This document shows, one piece after another, positions 38,555-45,270 of a stretch of DNA of 45,270 bases. The position numbers and the translations under genes were made by a program. The notes beneath the pieces were generated by a model. That model searched no databases and was not told the origin of the DNA. It saw only the letters and a program-made list of their open reading frames with translations. Positions within the stretch are counted from its first letter, which is position 1. Each line of letters starts with the position of its first letter. This DNA is from Candidatus Staskawiczbacteria bacterium (GTDB taxonomy: Bacteria; Patescibacteriota; Minisyncoccia; Minisyncoccales; Staskawiczbacteraceae): NCBI GenBank assembly GCA_903845295.1, contig CAIMWV010000001.1, positions 1 through 45,270 of the forward strand. The letters run 5' to 3'.

Positions 38555-38594
38555 AGGTCTTTTGGCATTTGCACGCCATTGGACCTCTTTTTTT
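38555..38594 (+). terminator. Intrinsic terminator of pyrF-pyrE
   Basis: aggtc/gacct with inner tggc/gcca (38555-38586), then CTTTTTTTG. Confidence 0.8.
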
Positions 38595-38615
38595 GTAAAT
38601 TTTGAACAGGTCTTG

Positions 38616-38712
38616 AGTCTTCACCCTAAAGGCAAAACTTTTATAAAACAATTAAAATATCATTAAATAATTTATTTTTTAAACGAAACTTATTGTGGGA
38701 AGGGTGAAGACT
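38616..38712 (+). repeat. 12-bp inverted repeat with AT-rich centre
   Basis: agtcttcaccct (38616-38627) and agggtgaagact (38701-38712) are perfect inverted repeats around 73 nt of AT-rich sequence. They lie between pyrE and the ftsZ-like gene. No ORF fits inside. It may be a large hairpin or a remnant of a small mobile element. Confidence 0.75.
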
Positions 38713-38758
38713 TGATTTAATTTTATAAGCGTTTAATATAAAGTATAATAAATCAACA

Positions 38759-40417
38759 ATGGCCAAGGCAAAGAAAAAGAAATCAGCAATGAAAAGAAAG
38801 AAGTCGAAAATTTTTAAACTTGCAAAACGCAGGAAAGTTTTAAATAAGAAAAAAGTAAAAAAAGTTGTTGGCAAAAAAGCGGCTAAAAAAACTGCAAAGC
38901 CTAAAAAAATAATTTCCAGGAAAATAAAAAGAATTGTACCGCATAAGCCCAAAAGACATACTGTAAAAAACCTTGTATCGGGTTTTCCGGCAGAATCCCT
39001 ATTTAAAGCAAAAATTAAGGTTATCGGAATCGGCGGAGGCGGGGGATCAATTGTCTCTGAAATAGGCAGGTCTCTTAAAAAAGCAACTTTTGTCATTGCC
39101 GACACAGATATCAGGGCTTTAAGAAAGAAGTCAGGAATAAAATACCTTTGGTTTGGCGGAGATTTAACCCATGGTTTGGGAACAGGAGTCAACGTAGAAC
39201 TGGCAAAACAAGCCGCAGAATCAGCCAAAGAAAAAATCAGCAGCATTTTTGAAGACCAGGACATTATAATTTTTGTTGCTTCATTGGGCGGCGGGCTGGG
39301 ATCTGGAGCTACGCAGGTTTTTGCCGAGGCTGCAAGAGAGTTCGGCGGAATTACTCTTGGCATATTTACTATGCCCTTTAAATTCGAGGGAAAAAATAAA
39401 CACCGCATAGCCCAAAATGCATTGAAATCCTTGCGCAAATCATTGAATGTTTCGCTGGTTATTCCCAACGAAAAGATTTTTAAAATTATAGATGAGACAA
39501 CCCCGATCACAAACGCTTTCTCAACCGTCAATAAAAGCCTTATAGAATCTTTGGAGAGCCTGATAGATTTAATTTCTAATCCGGGAATCATAAATATTGA
39601 TTTTGCTGATTTGCGCACAATCTTAAAAGGCAGGGGAAATTCAGCCTTTTTGAATACCATCGAGGAGTCGGGCAAGGGCAGGGCGGAAAAAATTTGTGAA
39701 AATATATTTAAAAATCCTTTACTGCAGAATAACGGTTTTGAGGCGGAAAAGATTTTATTTAACGTCGCCGGCGCTGAAAATCTTTCAATGTTTGAAGTGG
39801 AAAAAATCAGCAGCCATATAGGCAGATCGAACCCGAAAGCAAAAATTATATTCGGGATTTCCAAAGATTCCAATTTAAAAAATAAAATAAAAACTACAAT
39901 TTTAATGACAGGTTTAACCCCTGGGGTCAAAATTGAAGAGGAAATTCCTAAAGAAACTCCAGTTGAAAAAATAGAACTTAAAAAATTAGCTGTAAAGGAA
40001 AAAGCTGAAAAAGCCGAAATTGTCCAAAAGAAACCTCAAGACGCAAGTATCCAAAAACCAAAAAAAATAAAAAAACCAAAAAATAAGAAAACTCCGGAAA
40101 AGCCTGCTAAAAAGTCAGAAAAATCCAAAGATCGCTCAGGCCACCCAAAAATCCAAAAGCCAGCCACTAATGGCGGTAAAGATGAAAAGCCGGTTTCTTT
40201 TATTCCTGTATTTGAAGTTCCTACCCCTGCAATTCCAATCTTAGACCAGAAAAAAATGGAAGTTAATCAAGCAGCGCTGGAATCGAATAAGAAAACTATA
40301 AGAAGAAGCGGCCTGGAAATTAAAAAAGCAGAGGAGCTTCAGGAGAAAAAGAGGTTGGCTCAGGAAAAAGAATGGGAAATCCCTGCATTTTTGAGAAAGG
40401 TTAGGTTTAGAGGTTAG
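38759..40417 (+). CDS. FtsZ-like tubulin-fold protein with Lys-rich N-terminal extension
   Basis: The 552-aa protein has an FtsZ core from about residue 82: KVIGIGGGGGSIVSEIG, IADTDIRAL, the G-box GGGLGSGATQ (177-186; canonical GGGTGTGAAP) and the T7 loop NIDFADLRTIL. It ends in EIPAFLRKVRF like the FtsZ C-terminal peptide. Residues 1-70 are extremely Lys/Arg-rich (KKKKSAMKRKKSKIFK), and another Lys/Pro-rich linker precedes the C-terminal peptide. The Thr-to-Leu change in the G-box may alter GTP use. It could be the division FtsZ or a second paralogue. A TATAAT box nine bases upstream suggests a leaderless mRNA. Confidence 0.85.
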   Translation: MAKAKKKKSAMKRKKSKIFKLAKRRKVLNKKKVKKVVGKKAAKKTAKPKKIISRKIKRIVPHKPKRHTVKNLVSGFPAESLFKAKIKVIGIGGGGGSIVSEIGRSLKKATFVIADTDIRALRKKSGIKYLWFGGDLTHGLGTGVNVELAKQAAESAKEKISSIFEDQDIIIFVASLGGGLGSGATQVFAEAAREFGGITLGIFTMPFKFEGKNKHRIAQNALKSLRKSLNVSLVIPNEKIFKIIDETTPITNAFSTVNKSLIESLESLIDLISNPGIINIDFADLRTILKGRGNSAFLNTIEESGKGRAEKICENIFKNPLLQNNGFEAEKILFNVAGAENLSMFEVEKISSHIGRSNPKAKIIFGISKDSNLKNKIKTTILMTGLTPGVKIEEEIPKETPVEKIELKKLAVKEKAEKAEIVQKKPQDASIQKPKKIKKPKNKKTPEKPAKKSEKSKDRSGHPKIQKPATNGGKDEKPVSFIPVFEVPTPAIPILDQKKMEVNQAALESNKKTIRRSGLEIKKAEELQEKKRLAQEKEWEIPAFLRKVRFRG

Positions 40418-40648
40418 CGCCAGCATAAAATAGATAAAAAAAATAAATTGTGTGAGCTAAGCTCGATAATCTGCTCGCAACCATCATTTTAAAAATATCT
40501 TGTACCCTTCATATAGAAATTATATAAAAGGCTATATAGAAGGTTGCTGAGAAAAATAGAATTTAAATCATAATTAGGTTTTGAGTGTCGGATTTTAAGT
40601 ATTTTATTTAATATCTTAAATTCAACACCAAATACCCACGCCTATTTT
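40418..40648 (+). other. AT-rich 231-nt spacer upstream of galU with two hairpins
   Basis: gcaacc (about 40478) pairs with ggttgc (about 40542) across an AT-rich loop. Further on, gtgt-cgg-attttaag pairs imperfectly with cttaaattcaacac (about 40583-40626). No ORF or clear promoter is seen. Similar ggttgc and atataaaagg words occur before the second mreB and before the S51 peptidase gene. Confidence 0.4.
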
Positions 40649-41536
40649 ATGGAAGAACAAAAAGAAGTAAAAAAAGCGATTATTCCGGTGGCGGGATTAG
40701 GCACCAGGTTTTTACCGCTCTCCAGGGCAATATCCAAGGATTTTTTCCCTTTGGTGGATAAGCCTATAATCCAATACATAATTGAAGAGGTTAAGAAATC
40801 CGGCATCAAGGAAATAGTTTTTGTCATCAGCCCCGGCCAGAAAACCATCTTTAATTATTTCCAAAAAGATCCCGAGCTGGAAAAAACGCTGGTAAAAAGG
40901 AAAAAAGACAAGATACTGAAAGAAATGAAAGATTTCGAAGAAGTTTTTGAAGGAATTACATTTTCTTCCGTTGTTCAAAAAACACCGCTTGGCGACGGCC
41001 ACGCTATTTTACAGGCGGCAAAGAAAATAAAGGGGGAGCCGGTTGCCGTCTCATTTGGCGACGACATTATAGATTCAAGCGAACCGGCACTATCCCAGCT
41101 GATCAATATTTTTAAAACATGCAATGCGCCGGTAATAGCTTTGAAATCTTTGCCAAGGGAAAAAATTCCGGCTTATGCGGGTCTGACCGTTGAAAAGATT
41201 GCAAACAGGCTTTATAAAATTAAAAAGATAACAGAGAAGCCCGAGCCTTCGGAAATTTCTTCAGACCTGACCATTTGCGGAAAGTATGTCCTGACTCCGG
41301 AAGTTTTCCAATATCTTAAGAAAGCAACTCCTTCGAAAAAAGGAGAAATAATTTTAGCCGAAGTTTTTGATAAAATGCTTTCTGACGGAAAAATTATTTA
41401 CGGATGCGAACTGAAAGGCGATTGGTTGGAGTGCGGAGACAAACTGAAATGGTTAAAATCTTTTTTCTATTTGTCGCTGAAAGACCCGAGGTTTAAGGAT
41501 GAACTGAAACAATATTTAAAAACAATAAAGTATTAA
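40649..41536 (+). CDS. galU: UTP-glucose-1-phosphate uridylyltransferase
   Basis: The 295-aa protein has the nucleotidyltransferase signature IIPVAGLGTRFLPLSRAISKDFFPLVDKP, then TPLGDGHAILQAA, FGDDIID and GDWLECGDKLKWLKS. It makes UDP-glucose for surface polysaccharides. The common KAIPKEMLP segment reads RAISKDFFP, a mild variant. Length matches the family. It is AT-rich like other native genes and ends in its own terminator. Confidence 0.92.
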   Translation: MEEQKEVKKAIIPVAGLGTRFLPLSRAISKDFFPLVDKPIIQYIIEEVKKSGIKEIVFVISPGQKTIFNYFQKDPELEKTLVKRKKDKILKEMKDFEEVFEGITFSSVVQKTPLGDGHAILQAAKKIKGEPVAVSFGDDIIDSSEPALSQLINIFKTCNAPVIALKSLPREKIPAYAGLTVEKIANRLYKIKKITEKPEPSEISSDLTICGKYVLTPEVFQYLKKATPSKKGEIILAEVFDKMLSDGKIIYGCELKGDWLECGDKLKWLKSFFYLSLKDPRFKDELKQYLKTIKY

Positions 41537-41542
41537 AAAGAT

Positions 41543-41570
41543 AAAACAACCTATACACGGGTTGTTTTAT
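41543..41570 (+). terminator. Intrinsic terminator of galU
   Basis: aaaacaacc/ggttgtttt around tatacacg, followed by atttac. Confidence 0.75.
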
Positions 41571-41626
41571 TTACTGAAAAATTAAGTTATAATTATACAA
41601 TTAGCTTAGAGTTATAATTTATAAAT

Positions 41627-42556
41627 ATGTTGTACGATTTAATTATTATCGGGGGAGGGCCGGCTGGCATTACAGCCGGTATTTATGCCGGCAGGCAGCG
41701 GATGAAAACTCTTTTGATTACGAAAGAATTTGGCGGACAAATGGCTAAAAAAGCCACAGAGGTCTGCAATTATCCGGGTTTTGAAAAAATCTCAGGGACA
41801 GAACTGATAGAAAAATTTGTTGAGCAATTGGAAAAACAGGAATCTGTTGAAATAAAATTCTGCCAGGCAGAAAAAATTGAAAAAGAAAAAAATACTTTTA
41901 CGGTTACCACTACTGAAAATGAAAAGATTTTAAGCAAAACCGTTATAATTGCCACAGGAGCTGACCCCAGGCCACTTGAAGCTATAGGAGAAAAAGATTT
42001 TATAGGCAAAGGCGTCAGTTACTGCGTTACATGCGACGGACCGATATTCAGGAATAAAACAATAGCAATAATTGGCGGAGGGAATGCAGGGCTTGAAGCC
42101 GCCGCGTTTATGACAAACTACGCCAACAAAATTTATGTTTTGGAATTTGGGCCGGAAATAAAAGCAGACAAGGAAAATCAAAAAGAAGCTGAAAAATCCG
42201 GCAAAGTTGAAATTATCACAAACGCCGCCGTAAAAGAGATTAAAGGGAGTGCAATGGTAGATTCCTTGATTTATCAGGATAATGTTTTAAAAGAAAATAA
42301 AACTTTAGAAGTCCAGGGAGTTTTTATAGAAATCGGGAGCCAACCCGCGACAGCTTTGGCAAAAGGATTAGTTGATTTTACTAAGAGAGACGAAATAGAA
42401 GTTGAGCCGGAGACATTCCAGACAAAAACCCCTGGCCTTTTTGCAGCCGGAGATAATAATTCAGGTCCGTATAAACAAATTGTCACAGCCGCCGGCGAAG
42501 GATGCAAAGCTTGTCTGGCGGCATACGACTATTTAAGGGGACTAAACAAATTTTAG
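41627..42556 (+). CDS. trxB: Thioredoxin reductase
   Basis: The 309-aa flavoprotein has FAD-binding IIIGGGPAGITAGIYAGR, the redox-active CVTCDG (C133, C136), NADPH-binding IAIIGGGNAGLEAAAF and the late GLFAAGDNNSGPYKQIVTAAGEG. It reduces thioredoxin in the cytosol. CVTC is a known variant of CATC. It lies three bases before eno, so the two are probably co-transcribed. Confidence 0.93.
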   Translation: MLYDLIIIGGGPAGITAGIYAGRQRMKTLLITKEFGGQMAKKATEVCNYPGFEKISGTELIEKFVEQLEKQESVEIKFCQAEKIEKEKNTFTVTTTENEKILSKTVIIATGADPRPLEAIGEKDFIGKGVSYCVTCDGPIFRNKTIAIIGGGNAGLEAAAFMTNYANKIYVLEFGPEIKADKENQKEAEKSGKVEIITNAAVKEIKGSAMVDSLIYQDNVLKENKTLEVQGVFIEIGSQPATALAKGLVDFTKRDEIEVEPETFQTKTPGLFAAGDNNSGPYKQIVTAAGEGCKACLAAYDYLRGLNKF

Positions 42557-42559
42557 CGC

Positions 42560-43771
42560 ATGAGTAAAATAAAAAGCATAATTGCGAGAGAGATTAAAGA
42601 CTCACGGGGGAATCCGACGGTTGAGGTCGAATTGGAAACCGATAAAGGAGTTTTTTTGGCGTCTGTTCCATCGGGCGCATCAACCGGGCAAAATGAAGCG
42701 CTGGAATTACGAGATGCGGATGGGAAAGGCGTGTCGAAAGCGATAGAAAATGTAAACAAAATTATTGCACCAAAACTTAAAGGAAAAGACGTATTAAATC
42801 AAAAGGAGATAGACGGGCTGATGATTGGTTTAGACGGAACCCCAAACAAATCAAAATTGGGAGCAAATGCAATCTTAGCTGTTTCAATGGCAGTTTGCAG
42901 GGCAGGAGCCGGCAGCCAAAAAATTTCTTTGTATGAATATATCGCTGATTTGGCGGGTGCAGAAACACCAAGGATTCCTTTTCCGATGTTCAACATTTTA
43001 GAAGGTGGCTCTCACGTTCATTTAGAAAAACATTTAGATATCCAGGAATTTATAATAATTCCGCAAAAAAAGACATTCGCGGAAAATTTAGTTTCGTGCA
43101 ATAAAATTTTCCTGAACTTGAAGGAACTTATTGAAAAAAGTTATGGCAGGGTGGAAATGGGGGATGAGGGCGGGTTTGCGGTTCAAATATCCAAAACCGA
43201 ACAGGCGCTATATCTTTTAAAAAGCGCAATAAAGGACGAGGATGCAAAAATTGCTCTAGATTGCGCTGCTTCGCAATTTTTTAGTGACGGAAAATACAAA
43301 GTAGACGGCCAAGAATTTACAGATGCCGGGCTTTCGCAATTTTATGAAGACTTGGTGAAAAATTTTGCGATTATATCAATTGAAGATCCTTTTGCGGAAG
43401 AAGATTGGAATGGTTTTGAGTCTATTGTGCGACAATTGGGCAATAAAATTATTATTGTGGGAGACGATTTGACAACGACGAATATCAAAAGAATCAAAGA
43501 GGCGCACAATAAATCAGCCTGCAACGGAGTTATTTTAAAATTAAATCAAATCGGAACGGTTTCTGAAACGATTGAAGCATCAAATTTGGCAAAATCATTC
43601 GGCTGGAAAACAATAGTGAGCCACCGCAGTGGCGAAACTATGGATAATTTTATCGCTGATCTAGCAGTCGGTTTGAAAGCAGACTTTCTAAAAGCCGGCT
43701 CTCCCGCAAAACCAGAAAGGATGATAAAATACAGTAGGCTATTAGAAATCGAAAAAGAACTGAAAAAATAA
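42560..43771 (+). CDS. eno: Enolase
   Basis: The 403-aa protein contains SRGNPTVEVELET, VPSGASTGQNEALELRD, catalytic MGDEGGFA (E203), the metal residues in ALDCAASQFF, SIEDPFAEEDW and GDDLTTTN, LKLNQIGTVSET (Lys) and SHRSGETMD. It makes phosphoenolpyruvate. The usual NGGAHADNNVDIQEF segment reads EGGSHVHLEKHLDIQEF, two residues longer near the active-site His, a local oddity. It is somewhat shorter than E. coli enolase (432). An HD-domain gene follows after one base. Confidence 0.95.
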   Translation: MSKIKSIIAREIKDSRGNPTVEVELETDKGVFLASVPSGASTGQNEALELRDADGKGVSKAIENVNKIIAPKLKGKDVLNQKEIDGLMIGLDGTPNKSKLGANAILAVSMAVCRAGAGSQKISLYEYIADLAGAETPRIPFPMFNILEGGSHVHLEKHLDIQEFIIIPQKKTFAENLVSCNKIFLNLKELIEKSYGRVEMGDEGGFAVQISKTEQALYLLKSAIKDEDAKIALDCAASQFFSDGKYKVDGQEFTDAGLSQFYEDLVKNFAIISIEDPFAEEDWNGFESIVRQLGNKIIIVGDDLTTTNIKRIKEAHNKSACNGVILKLNQIGTVSETIEASNLAKSFGWKTIVSHRSGETMDNFIADLAVGLKADFLKAGSPAKPERMIKYSRLLEIEKELKK

Positions 43772-43772
43772 T

Positions 43773-44618
43773 ATGGAAAACAAACCACTACCTACTTCGG
43801 AAAAAGGAAGCAGCTCATTTGAAGAAAAAAAGACAAATTTTTTCGTGAAAATTGGCTTGAAATTAAAGCCCGAATTTTTACTGCACCGAGAAGCTGGTTT
43901 ATGGGAAAAGGATACAAAAAAAGAAGAGGGGACAGAAAATGAAGATAATGCAGAAAATTGGAGGAGTGTATCAGAGCATTGCCTCATGGAAGTAGCCAGG
44001 GTTTCGGTATTTGCAGAACAATTAGGATTATCAGAAAGCGTAACTAAAGATTTAATTGAGGCCGCGGCACTGCACGATTTTTTTAAAAAAGAAGAAATGA
44101 AAAAGGCGGGACCGAACGGCTTGAGTTGGTATGATATGGAAGTTGCTTCGAAAAGGGCAGCAGAATTTTTGAGGAAAAAAGGAATAAGAGAAAAAGTCAT
44201 TACACTGGTAAATTCTGTTTCCTTAGACTCATTGAAAGATATGGAAAAGATTTGTGGGAAAATACACCTTTCAGGATCAGACATAGCGCGCCTTGTTTTA
44301 CATTATGTGGATGACTATACGCAGGGAAGCGATTGGGTGGAGCCGGCTGTTGTCAGCGGAGGGAAAAAAATGAATTCGCTAGATATCCGCGTTGCTAAGG
44401 CAGAAGGAAACCCAAAATACAAACAATTGGACGAAGACGGGAAGAAATTTTTTGGGGGAGAAATGCCGCACGAGGCGCAGCGCAGGATCGGCCACCTTGT
44501 TGAAAAAAGATTATTTGATATTTTGAATGCGAAATCAGCTCAGAATATCGACCCGGAAGACTTGCCTCAATTTATAGATCAGCAGATAATAGCAAAAATA
44601 GAATCGGAAAACATTTAA
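43773..44618 (+). CDS. HD-domain protein
   Basis: The 281-aa protein has HD-superfamily metal residues: SEHCLMEVARVSVFAEQLG (His) and AAALHDFFKKEEM (His-Asp), with a distal LVLHYVDDYTQGSDW (Asp). HD enzymes hydrolyse phosphate esters, often nucleotides. Substrate is unknown. The first 60 residues are charged and low in complexity. It starts one base after the eno stop and 13 nt before gpmA, so it is embedded in a glycolytic operon. Confidence 0.7.
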   Translation: MENKPLPTSEKGSSSFEEKKTNFFVKIGLKLKPEFLLHREAGLWEKDTKKEEGTENEDNAENWRSVSEHCLMEVARVSVFAEQLGLSESVTKDLIEAAALHDFFKKEEMKKAGPNGLSWYDMEVASKRAAEFLRKKGIREKVITLVNSVSLDSLKDMEKICGKIHLSGSDIARLVLHYVDDYTQGSDWVEPAVVSGGKKMNSLDIRVAKAEGNPKYKQLDEDGKKFFGGEMPHEAQRRIGHLVEKRLFDILNAKSAQNIDPEDLPQFIDQQIIAKIESENI

Positions 44619-44631
44619 TCCAAAAAAATTT

Positions 44632-45270
44632 ATGTCAAAATTATTTTTATTAAGGCATTTTAAATCGCAGTGGAATTTAGACGATAGGTTCGCTGGCTGG
44701 GTTGATAATCCTTTGTCAGAGGAGGGGATAAAGGAATCAGAAAATATTGCTCAACAATTTGTCGGTTTTGATATGGATGTAATATATACTTCTCCATTGT
44801 CAAGAAATCATCAGACAGTTTGCAGGACACTAAGGTTAATTGGTCGGGATGCGAGAGCTTCCCTCAAAGAGGGAGCTCCCATCCTAGAAAAATATCCGCT
44901 TTTTATACATTTAGACGGCGGAAAAATGCAAAAATGGGGTAATTTTACCGATATCAGCGAAAATGATTTAACCACTTATGTTTCAGAAAAATTGAATGAA
45001 AGATATTATGGGAAATTGCAGGGTTTGAATAAACAAGATACAATCAAAAAATATGGAGAGGAACAAGTCCATTTATGGCGCAGGAGTTATGATATCGCTC
45101 CTCCCGGAGGAGAAAGCGAAAAAGACGTTTACAAAAGGACAATTCCTTTTTATAAAAAATATATTGAAAAAGATTTGAAATCTGGGAAAAATGTTTTGGT
45201 GGTGGCCAGCCATAATAGCTTGAGGGCAATAGTAAAATATATTGAAAATATATCCGATGAAAAAATTATC
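44632..45270 (+). CDS. gpmA: 2,3-bisphosphoglycerate-dependent phosphoglycerate mutase-like protein, 3' truncated by window end
   Basis: The frame opens at ATG 44632 and is still open after 213 codons, so the track missed it. MSKLFLLRHFKSQWN, RFAGWVDNPLSEEGIKE, ERYYGKLQGLNKQDT, GEEQVHLWRRSYD, PPGGESEKDV and ASHNSLRAIVKYIE align with GpmA. It interconverts 3- and 2-phosphoglycerate. The near-universal RHG reads RHF, and AHGNS reads SHNS, with both catalytic His kept. An insertion of about 30 residues after SPLSRNHQT contains a 38-bp palindrome. Activity should be tested before assigning it to glycolysis. Confidence 0.82.
   Translation, partial: MSKLFLLRHFKSQWNLDDRFAGWVDNPLSEEGIKESENIAQQFVGFDMDVIYTSPLSRNHQTVCRTLRLIGRDARASLKEGAPILEKYPLFIHLDGGKMQKWGNFTDISENDLTTYVSEKLNERYYGKLQGLNKQDTIKKYGEEQVHLWRRSYDIAPPGGESEKDVYKRTIPFYKKYIEKDLKSGKNVLVVASHNSLRAIVKYIENISDEKII
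44847..44884 (+). repeat. 38-bp palindrome inside gpmA
   Basis: Arms GGATG-cga-GAGCT-t-CCCTC and GAGGG-AGCTC-c-CATCC surround an AAA loop: about 15 paired bases with small bulges. It is read as RDARASLKEGAP within a segment absent from typical GpmA. This looks like a palindromic element inserted in frame. Confidence 0.75.

Noticed and set aside
38641-39930. 429-aa minus-strand ORF opposite the ftsZ-like gene
   Set aside because: The plus strand encodes a clear FtsZ core with G-box and T7 loop; the antisense product is low-complexity and hydrophobic without family motifs.
1-45270. Alternative genetic code with UGA read as glycine
   Set aside because: TGA ends adk, purM, gene B and the small membrane protein gene at family-typical or coupled positions, so UGA is a stop.

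Overview
The window looks like chromosomal DNA from a small-genome bacterium of the Candidate Phyla Radiation (Patescibacteria, most likely Parcubacteria-like). The signs are an AT-rich genome, a spc/alpha ribosomal operon without rpmD (uL30), a short alanyl-tRNA synthetase without the C-Ala domain, CPR-style surface and envelope proteins (baseplate-J-like, PEGA/propeller), and sparse Shine-Dalgarno sequences in native genes. TGA is used as a stop (adk, purM, gene B), so the code is standard table 11 and not the Gly-UGA code of Gracilibacteria/SR1. Placement is inference; no phylogeny was run.

Layout. 1-5725: end of the spc operon (rplE', rpsZ, rpsH, rplF, rplR, rpsE, rplO, secY, adk, map). 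5726-7258: three short GC-rich orphan genes (two Cys-rich zinc-ribbon-like proteins, one small membrane protein), each with its own near-consensus promoter, leader hairpins, Shine-Dalgarno sequence and terminator. 7293-12225: tpiA, a stand-alone structured RNA of about 360 nt, a YkuK/DUF458 gene, alaS and a baseplate-J-like membrane protein. 12395-16798: alpha operon (infA, rpmJ, rpsM, rpsK, rpsD, rpoA, rplQ) plus rplM-rpsI. 16971-19919: GC-rich purH and purM as single-gene units. 20054-32262: PD-(D/E)XK nuclease, PEGA protein, PP2C phosphatase, murA, mreB, holB, frr, rseP, proS, second mreB, gatCA. 32289-36538: tRNA-Ile, small membrane protein, TspO, a basic micro-ORF, metallo-beta-lactamase-fold protein, membrane-tethered S51 peptidase, DUF167 protein and a tandem pair of small paralogues. 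36594-38594: GC-rich pyrF-pyrE behind a long structured leader. 38759-45270: FtsZ-like protein, galU, trxB, eno, HD-domain protein and the start of gpmA.

Two compositional classes coexist. Native genes are AT-rich (one sampled 60-nt line of alaS has 16 G/C) and mostly lack Shine-Dalgarno sequences. Seven genes (orphans A, B, C, purH, purM, pyrF, pyrE) are GC-rich (one sampled 60-nt line of purH has 34 G/C). All seven have purine-rich ribosome binding sites, and they lie in AT-rich intergenic frames with structured leaders and intrinsic terminators. They look like a set of acquired or separately evolving modules that gives this host parts of purine and pyrimidine synthesis.

A second theme is palindromic DNA. 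At least eight start codons are immediately preceded by a hairpin whose 3' arm ends at, or within a few bases of, the start codon. Three of these (rplR, secY, rpsK) are clearly copies of one element. Similar palindromes also lie inside coding regions (gpmA, holB, tspO, gatC), usually in family-atypical insertions. The best candidates for undescribed biology are the structured RNA at 8077-8438, the GC-rich modules with their leaders, and the start-codon palindromes.
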